A stretch of DNA of 64,000 bases, from positions 248,001-312,000 of the forward strand of contig JALPQD010000225.1 of NCBI GenBank assembly GCA_023101885.1. Direction: 5' to 3'. Below the pieces are notes generated by a model. The model was given only the letters and a program-made list of their open reading frames with translations. It was not told the origin of the DNA and did no database searches. The stretch comes from Typhlomys cinereus. Its lineage: Eukaryota > Chordata > Mammalia > Rodentia > Platacanthomyidae. Made by a program: the position numbers and the translations under genes. Shown here one piece after another: positions 57,211 to 64,000 of the stretch (within the stretch, counting starts at the first letter, position 1; the number at the start of each line of letters is the position of its first letter).

Positions 57211-58177
57211 AATTAAAAATTTAATTATACATTTTAAAATTTTTTACCAGTTCCCTCCCTCCCCCCTCCTCCCCCTCCCCTTCCTCCAGTGCCTCCCCCC
57301 CAATTCCCAGAGAGTCCTTTATTGTGTACGCCTAACTCTCCTCTGGGTCCTCCTCTCCGATGACATATAAGGACCCAGTGGCATTTCCATAAGCCCTTTC
57401 TCTTGTTCCCCTTAAGCATAAGATCACTACTATGGCTGTCAATCCCTTGCCTCCAGGGGTCTCGGTGCCCTTAACAGATGCTAGACTTTATGAGGGCAAC
57501 AGTGCGCTGGACATTGCGCAGGGCATGCAAAGTCCCATTATGATTGCTTTGGCCCCAACTATTGTTGAGAATCTTGCAAATCGTTGCTCCTCCCATCCTT
57601 TTGCTCTTACAATCTTACCGCCCCCTCTTCCGCAAATGTCCCTGAGCTCCAGGATGGGGAGAGATTAGGCTGTCCTAGTTCTATGTAATTGATATAGAGT
57701 CTCTGAAGTTCTGGATTGTGGTTTGTTGATTTTCTTTTGCAGTTTTGCTGCTCCTGCAATTCCCTTCACTCCATTCTGCTGGGCACTGTATGTCACCCCC
57801 TGGCCAGAGACAAAAAGCTGTTAAACTGGAGTCTTGTTGTAATAGCACATTCAAGGGTAGATGTAATAAGAGTAGGAAACCTCACTGAGGGAGGGGTCCA
57901 TCACCCATTTGCAAAATGATTACTTTTTATCTGCTAGACTATATGCCCTCCCCTTCTGGTGAGATCAGGAAAGAACGTCTGTGAACTTAACCAGGTTTCT
58001 CATTACTTACTTGCAGACCTTGATGGAGGCCTATTTTCTCTGCTGTAACATGGTCTCCTCTCTCCTTGTTTCTGGTGTGGCCCTCCTAACCCATATCTCT
58101 TGTTCATAATCCTTGCAATTACTGTGTTACGTAGGTTTACTTTTGAGTGTCTCAATGTGGGCTGAGTGAGTTTGGTA
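57211..58177 (-). other. 3' UTR of the full-length L1
   Basis: In L1 sense it ends in a G-rich polypurine tract (complement at 57,250-57,305) and ATTAAA-like sequence before the A-tail. Such G-runs can form G-quadruplexes. On the opposite strand it carries a 78-codon open frame (57432-57668), present in two other copies in the window. Confidence 0.9.
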
Positions 58178-61100
58178 CTAGGAGCCACCTATTAGGGAGT
58201 ACATACGGCGCTTAATTTTCTGGGTTTGGGATACTTCACTTAATATAATTCTTTCTAATGACATCCATTTCCCAGCAAATTCCAGTAATTCATCATTTTT
58301 GATGGCTGAGTAGTACTCCATTGTATAGATGTACCACAGTTTCCTGATCCACTCGTCAACTGTTGGACATTTAGGTTGATTCCATGACTTTGCTATTGTA
58401 AACAGTGCTGCTATGAACATGGTCGAGCATGTGCTATCGAGGCGAACCTCTGCTGCATGGGGGGTTATTCCCAAAAGTGGGATAACAGGGTCATACGGCA
58501 TTTCAATCTTTAATTTCTTTAAGAATCTCCAGACGGCTCGCCAGAGTGGCTGTATGAGCCTGCATTCCCACCAACAATGTAGGAGAGTTCCCCTCTCTCC
58601 ACATCCTCTCCAGCATTTGTCGTTGTTTGTATTGTGGATTTTTGCCATCCTGACCAGGGTGAGATGATATCTCAGGGAAGTTTTGATTTGCATTTCCCTG
58701 ATGGCGAAGGAAGTGGAGCATTTTTTAAGATAATTGTTAGACATTTTAATTTTATCTCTGGTAAAGTTTCTTTGAAGTTCCAGGGCCCATTTTTTAATTG
58801 GGCCAGTGTTTTCCTTGGAGTTTAATTTTCTAAGTTCTTTGTGCACTCTGGACAGTAGAGCTCTGTCAGATATGTGGTTAGTGAAGATTTTCTCCCATTC
58901 TGTGGGTTGCCTTTGAGCTCATGTTACAATCTCTTTATCTGAACAGAAGCTCTTTAATTTCACAAGATCCCAACTGTTGAGAGTTGGTAGCAGTGACTGT
59001 GCCATTGGATGTCTGTTTAGGAAGTGTTGGCCTAGCCCAATCAGCTCGAGGGAGTTCCCTATCCTTCCAACTATGGTTTTTAAAGTCTCTGGCCTGATAT
59101 CAAGGTCCTTGATCCATTTGGAATTAAGTCTTGTACATGGTGACAAGTACGGGTCCAGCTTTAATCTTCTGCATGTGGAGATCCAGTTTTGCCAGCACCA
59201 TTTGTTGAAGATGCTGTTCTTTTTCCATTGGATTCTTTGGGCCCCTTTGTCAAAGACCAAATGTTGTAACTTTGTGGGCTTATATCTGGGTCTTCAATCC
59301 TTATCCATTGAGCTGTGTGTCTATTTTGGAGCCAGTACCAGGCTGTCTTTATAACTATGGATTTGTAGTATAGACTTAGGTTTGGTATGGTAATACCTCC
59401 AGCTGTGTTTTTGTTACTCAGGATTGTTTTTGCTATCCTGGGTCTTTTGTGCCTCCATATGAACTTTGAGATTGTTTGGTCAACTTCTTTGAAGAATTGC
59501 TTTGGGATTTTGATTGGTATAGCATTGAATCTGTATATTGCCTTTGGTAGGATGGTCATTTTTACAATGTTGATTCTGCCAATCCAGGAACAAGGGAGGT
59601 CTTTCCACCTTCTGGTGTCTTCTGCAATTTCTTTCTTTAGGGTTTTAAAGTTTTCATTGTAAAGGTCTTTTACCTCCCGGTTAGTTTTATACCAAGGTAT
59701 TCCATTTTTTTAGGGGCTACAGTAAATGGGATTGTTTCTCTCAAGGCTTTTTCACTTCTTTCATTCTGGGCATATAGGAAGGCCTCTGATTTTTGCACAT
59801 TTATTTTGTATCCTGCCACCCTGCTGAACTTCTCAATTAGTTCCAGGAGCTTCCTGGTGGAGTTTTTGGGATCCCTCAGGTATATGATCATGTCATCTGC
59901 AAATAGGGATAGCTTGACTTCTTCCTTGCCGATTTGAATCCCTCTTATGTCCCTTTCTTGTCTTATGGCTTCAGCTAAGACTTCAAGTACAATATTGAAT
60001 AGAAGTGGTGAGAGTGGACAGCCTTGTCTAGTTCCTGATCGAAGTGGGAATGATTCCAATTGTTCCCCATTGAGCATAATCCTTTCTGTGGGCTTGTTGT
60101 TATACAGCTTTTATTATATTGATAAAGGTTCCTTCCATTCCTACTGTCTCTAGCGTTTTGATCATAAAAGGCTGTTGGATCTTGTCAAAAGCTTTTTCTG
60201 CATCTATCGAGAGTATCATGTGGTCTTGGACTTTGGACTGGTTTACATGATGAATTACATTTATTGATTTGCGTATGTTGAACCAACCTTGTGTGCCGGG
60301 GATGAAGCCTACTTGGTCCCCATGAATGATCTTTTTAATATGTTTTTGAATCCGATTTGCTAAGACTTTGTTGAGAATGTTTGCGTCTGTGTTCATCAGG
60401 GAGATCGGCCTATAGTTTTCTTTTTTAAGTGAATCTTTATTAGGTTTTGGGATTAAAACGATATTAGCTTCATAGAAGGAATTTGGTAGTGTTCCTTCTT
60501 TTTCTATTTGATGGAACAGTTTAAGGAGTATTGGTGTTATTAACTCCTTAAATGTCTGGTAGAACTCTGTGCTGAATCCATCTGGTCCAGGACATTTTTT
60601 GGTGGGAAGATTCGAGATTACTTCCTCAATTTCCTTATATGTTATAGGACTATTTAAATAATTCACAACTTCCTGATTCAATTTAGGTAAGTTGTGTTTA
60701 CTTAGAAATTCATCCATCTCTTTTGTGTTGTCAAACTTCACAGAGTATAAGTTTTTGAAATATGATGTTATAATTCTCTGGATTTCTTCGGTATCAGTAG
60801 TGATAACTCCATGTTCATTTCTAATTTTGTTAGTTTGGGTTTTCTCTCTCTTGCTTTTGGTTAGTTTAGCTAGGGGTGTATCAATCTTATTGATTTTTTC
60901 AAAGAACCAGCTTTTTGATTGGTTGATTTTTTCTATTGTTTTCTTAGTCTCGATTTCAGATATTTCTCCCCTTATTTTGCTAATCTCTTCTCTTCTACTG
61001 CTTTTGGGATCAGATTGCTCTAGTTTCTCTAAAGCTTTAAGCTGCATTGTTAAGTTGTTTATTTCTGATGTTTCCATTTTTTGACATGGGCATTAAGAGC

Positions 61101-62000
61101 TATGAACTTACCTCTTAGAACAGCTTTCATTGTGTCCCAGAGATTTTGGTAAGTTGTATTTTCGTTATCATTCACTTTCAGGAAATCTTGAATTTCCTTT
61201 TTAATTTCTTCCTGAATCCAGTTCTCATTCAGCATCATAGTGTTAAGTTTCCAGGAGTTAGTGTATTTTCTCTTGTTTGATGTATTGTGGATGTCCAGCT
61301 TTAGGCCGTGGTGGTCTGATAGGGCACAGGTTAGAATTTCAACTTTCTTGTATATGTGTAGATTCATTTTGTGGCCCAATATGTGATCTATTTTGGAGAA
61401 AGTTCCGTGTGCTGCTGAGAAAAATGTGTATTCTTTTGTGCGTGGGTGAAAAGTTCGATAGAGATCTGTGAGGTCCATTTCTTTCAGGGTTTGATTAAGT
61501 TCCAAAGTGTCTCTGTTAAGCTTTTGACCTGTTGATCTATCCCATGTAGAGAGGGCGGTGTTGAAGTCCCCAAGAATTATCGTTTGGGGGTTGATTTCTT
61601 GCTTTAGACGCTGTAGGGTTTTCTTAATGAATGTGGAGGGGCCCGTATTGGGTGCATATATGTTCAGTATTGTGAAATCTTCCTGGTGAATTGTACCTGT
61701 GACTAAAATGTAGTATCCATCCGTGTCCCTTATAATTTTTTTTGGTTTGAAATCCACTTTGTCTGATAGCATAATGGCTACCCCTGCCTGTTTTCTGCTT
61801 CCATTTGCTTGTAGAATTGTTGACCAGCCTTTTATTTTTAGAGCGTGCCTATCTTTTGTGGTGAGATGGGTTTCCTGCAGGCAACAGATTGATGGATTGT
61901 GATTTTTAATCCAAGTTTGTAATCTGTGTCTCTTGATCAGTGAATTAAGTCCATTAACATTTAGTGTTATAATGGAGAAACTATTGTTAATTCCAGACAT
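58178..62000 (-). pseudogene. L1 ORF2 (endonuclease, reverse transcriptase), four frameshifts and one stop
   Basis: ORF2 nicks target DNA and reverse-transcribes L1 and SINE RNA. The N-terminal 313 codons (62,000-61,059) hold an apparently complete APE-type endonuclease, with N14, E43, D145, N147, D205, D229 and H230 all in place. The reverse transcriptase FADD motif is at 59,903-59,892. The C-terminal Cys/His-rich motif (CWRGC...HCWWEC) lies in 58,846-58,178. Lesions: loss of one A in an A-run at about 61,077-61,082; a one-base gain near 60,101; one-base losses near 59,685 and 59,263; and a TGA stop at 58,919-58,921. Each would end translation early, so no full protein is made. A free endonuclease-like fragment could in principle be translated. 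Confidence 0.95.
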
Positions 62001-62050
62001 TTATTATGTTTAGTAGCTTTTATAAGTATATTGCTTCGCTTTTAATGGTG

Positions 62051-63121
62051 TTATATTTGCCTTCTGTTCTCCTGGATATGCCTGTTTTTTTCTTCACGCT
62101 TGAGTATCATTTCTAGCAGTTTTTGAAGGCCTGGTTTGGTGGCCATGTATCCCTTCAAGTTGTCTTTGTGCTGGAAAATTTTTCTTTCTTCCTCGATCAT
62201 GACGGATAGTTTTGCAGGGTAAATCAGCCTGGGTTGACATTTTTGCTCATTCAATACTTGAAGTATGTCTCTCCAAGCTCTTCTTGCTTTTACTGTTTCG
62301 ACTGAGAAGTCATTTGTTATTTTAATAGGTTTACCTTTAAAAGTGACTTGTTTTTTCTCCCTTGAAGCTCTCAGCACCAGTTCTTTATCTTGAATGTGGA
62401 GTGTTTTAACTATTATTTGCCGCGGTGTGCTTCTATTTTGGTCGTATCTGTTTGGGGTGCGGAATGCCTCTTGTATATGAATGGGCCTCTCTTTTTTTAG
62501 ATGAGGAAAGTTTTCCTTGATGATCGTTTGAAAAATTTCCTCAGGGGTGGTATTTTGAGATTCTTACTCCGGTATTCCATGAATACGCATGTTAGGCTTC
62601 TTCAGGGTGTCCCATATCTCTTGGATATTTCTCTCAAGTATCTTTTTGGCTTTAACAACCTCTTCCATTGAGCTGGTTAGTACTCCCACTTTATCTTCAA
62701 GGTCTGAAATTCTGTTTTCTGCTTCATTAGTTCTGTTGATAAGACTCTCTGTGGCGTTCTGGGTTGAAGATAACTTGTCTTTTAGCTCAGTTTTAAACTC
62801 TGCTTGAGTTTGTTTTAACTGCTCTATGCCACTTTTTGTTTCTTGCACTGTTTTTCTCAACTCCTCCAGATGTCTGTTGTGTTCCTCTTCAAAGCGATTG
62901 ATTCGATTATGTAATTCCTCCCGGATTTCCTCTTTCATAGTATTGAACATGGTAATGATCATATTTTGAAAGTCGTTATCCTGGGTCAGGCTTTCTTGTC
63001 CTTTTTCCACGGGTTTGTTCTTGTTGGAGTCTAACATTATGGGATTAATTTCTTCAGTGGGAAATTTGTTTACTTGAGTGTTGCTTCTCATGGATTTGCA
63101 CTTTGACTTTGGCATTGTCAT
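62051..63121 (-). pseudogene. L1 ORF1 (RNA-binding trimer protein), one premature stop
   Basis: ORF1 coats L1 RNA as a trimeric chaperone. The frame is about 356 codons, normal for L1. The first 185 codons (63,121-62,564) include a long heptad-rich coiled coil, roughly residues 60-160, with many Glu, Lys and Leu. A TAA stop follows at 62,566-62,564, probably from one base change. The same frame then stays open to 62,051 through the RNA-recognition and C-terminal regions. No indel is needed. The gap to ORF2 is about 50 bases. Confidence 0.93.
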
Positions 63122-63129
63122 TTTAACTC

Positions 63130-63507
63130 TTAAGATCTCTCAATTTCACTAAACTGAATTATTTGGCCTGGGGTACTGGTGGGCGGGGCCCGAACAGGGA
63201 CTTACCTAGGGCGCGGGGTGAGGCCCAGGTGGACCGCTTGCATGTCCCGACGGGCGGAGCGGGGTGGGGCGAAAGGGAGGATGGGCGTGTCGGCGTGGAG
63301 CTATTTAATCTGATGGCAGCTGGGGCGGGGCCCGGGCGCAGGGGGAGGTCCTCCTCGTCCCTCGGCCCCCGCGCGGCTCCGGCTGGATGGTGGGAGTCGG
63401 AGCCGGGTCCCTGTGGGCTGACCTGGGTCCTAGAGCGCGCGGTGAGGCCCGGCTGGATCGCGCGTGCGTGTCCCGACCGGCGGAGCGGGGTGGGGCGAGA
63501 AGGGACC
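63130..63507 (-). promoter_or_regulatory. L1 5' region of related monomers, CpG-rich
   Basis: Two related blocks, at 63,208-63,278 and 63,432-63,505, share 'gcggtgaggccc', 'tgtcccga', and 'cggagcggggtggggcga', giving a period of about 224 bases. The GGGGCGGGGCCC phrase also recurs at about 63,181 and 63,324. Rodent L1s are known to have monomeric 5' promoters; this copy keeps about one and a half units. Frames of 116 codons on both strands are a result of GC richness. Confidence 0.8.
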
Positions 63508-63520
63508 ACTTAAAACTTTC
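63508..63520. other. Target site duplication, 5' side of the full-length L1
   Basis: ACTTAAAACTTTC, identical to 57190-57202. Confidence 0.95.
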
Positions 63521-64000
63521 ATATCTTCAGATTTCTAATACATAAAATGCAAGCTCTAATATTACTATTGCATAATGTTTCTGTGATATTTATACGACTT
63601 TTATAACACAATACTTAGCATAAATGAAGAGTACTTAAAAGTTGGCTATCATCAGGTATGTTCTTATTTCTTGCAAAATGCCAAAAACGATACAAAGTGT
63701 TCTCCTGACTATATATCTTTTAGAACATTTTCCAATGCAATAATATTGCATAATAAATAACTATTTTATGCTGGATCCAATAATTGAGAAGAAAACTAAC
63801 CTTTACTTATTTGGCTGAGGAGGGTCTTAAAAGTGTCTTAGAACATCCTAACCCATGATTACTCTTGAACTCTCAGATAATGGCAACCAAATAACACCAC
63901 ATTCTTGCTATTTGTCCTATGTTTAGAATGAAAGTTTATCTAGAGTCTAAAAACCACGACAGTCAACACCATGTATTAGTATTTTCTGTCCTAAATCATT
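63521..64000. other. AT-rich single-copy DNA at the window edge
   Basis: No repeat or exon recognised. Confidence 0.35.

Larger units (their letters stand above)
57203..63507 (-). mobile_element. Full-length young L1, inactive
   Basis: A 6.3 kb element on the minus strand: CpG-rich 5' region (63,507-63,130), ORF1 (63,121-62,051), ORF2 (62,000-58,178), 3' UTR (58,177-57,211) and an 8-base A-tail (57,203-57,210 as T on the plus strand). It is bounded by a perfect 13-base duplication. Inactivating changes are few: one stop in ORF1, four single-base indels and one stop in ORF2. That low count and the intact duplication mark it as relatively recent. The related 3' UTR fragment at 44,649 is almost identical, so this subfamily was active at about the same time. 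The nearest-species consensus cannot be checked here. Confidence 0.97.

Noticed and set aside
60692..61084. 130-codon plus-strand frame and others opposite ORF2
   Set aside because: They are antisense shadows of the L1 ORF2 reading frames.
63159..63513. 116-codon frames on both strands at the L1 5' end
   Set aside because: The region is GC-rich and stop-poor; both frames coincide with the L1 promoter monomers. No domain is visible.
1..64000. CRISPR arrays, prokaryotic operons or a novel defence system
   Set aside because: The whole window is mammalian repeat-rich DNA; periodic sequences are microsatellites or SINE tails, with no spacer-repeat structure or bacterial gene layout.

Overview
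This is a stretch of mammalian nuclear DNA, almost certainly from a rodent. It carries B1 (7SL-derived) and ID-like SINEs, B2/B3-type tRNA-derived SINEs ending in CA repeats and AATAAA motifs, LINE-1 copies, and many MaLR-type LTRs. The youngest SINE and L1 families do not look like the usual mouse or rat consensus. A non-murine rodent is my best guess; I cannot name the species from sequence alone. I found no intact protein-coding gene, no tRNA or rRNA gene and no CRISPR array. Nearly every open frame in the window is a chance frame inside a repeat or microsatellite. The first ~160 bases are CpG-rich and may be the edge of a CpG island of a gene lying mostly outside the window.

Layout. 1-11,000: CpG-rich edge, a purine-rich tract, mostly single-copy DNA with scattered old SINEs, and a low-repeat block at about 7.0-9.9 kb that holds two copies of a 30-base hairpin motif. 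11,000-16,500: a young SINE, then an L1 3' fragment inserted inside an older SINE. 17,060-23,270: one ancient plus-strand L1, recognisable from ORF1 to the ORF2 C-terminus, cut up by at least six LTRs, one solo ERVK-like LTR with an exact 6-base target duplication, and a young SINE. 23,300-31,300: more LTRs, an old L1 3' end, a cluster of three young SINEs and a tiny L1 tail. 31,300-44,600: single-copy DNA with MaLR LTRs, old SINEs and microsatellites. 44,600-56,900: a second young L1 3' fragment, older L1 fragments and MaLR LTRs. 57,190-63,520: a full-length, relatively young L1 on the minus strand with a perfect 13-base target site duplication.

Function. The minus-strand L1 has every expected part: a CpG-rich 5' region of about one and a half related monomers, ORF1, ORF2 with endonuclease and reverse transcriptase motifs, and a polypurine 3' UTR. 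It is inactive as read: ORF1 has one stop codon, and ORF2 has four single-base frameshifts plus one stop codon. Such L1 machinery is what would have mobilised the SINEs and L1 fragments here. I see no unknown operon-like or defence-like system. The points most worth following up are the nested-insertion record in the fossil L1, an ORF2-like segment sitting in an L1 3' UTR, two L1 3' fragments truncated at nearly the same point, several inverted-repeat pairs, and the duplicated hairpin motif.
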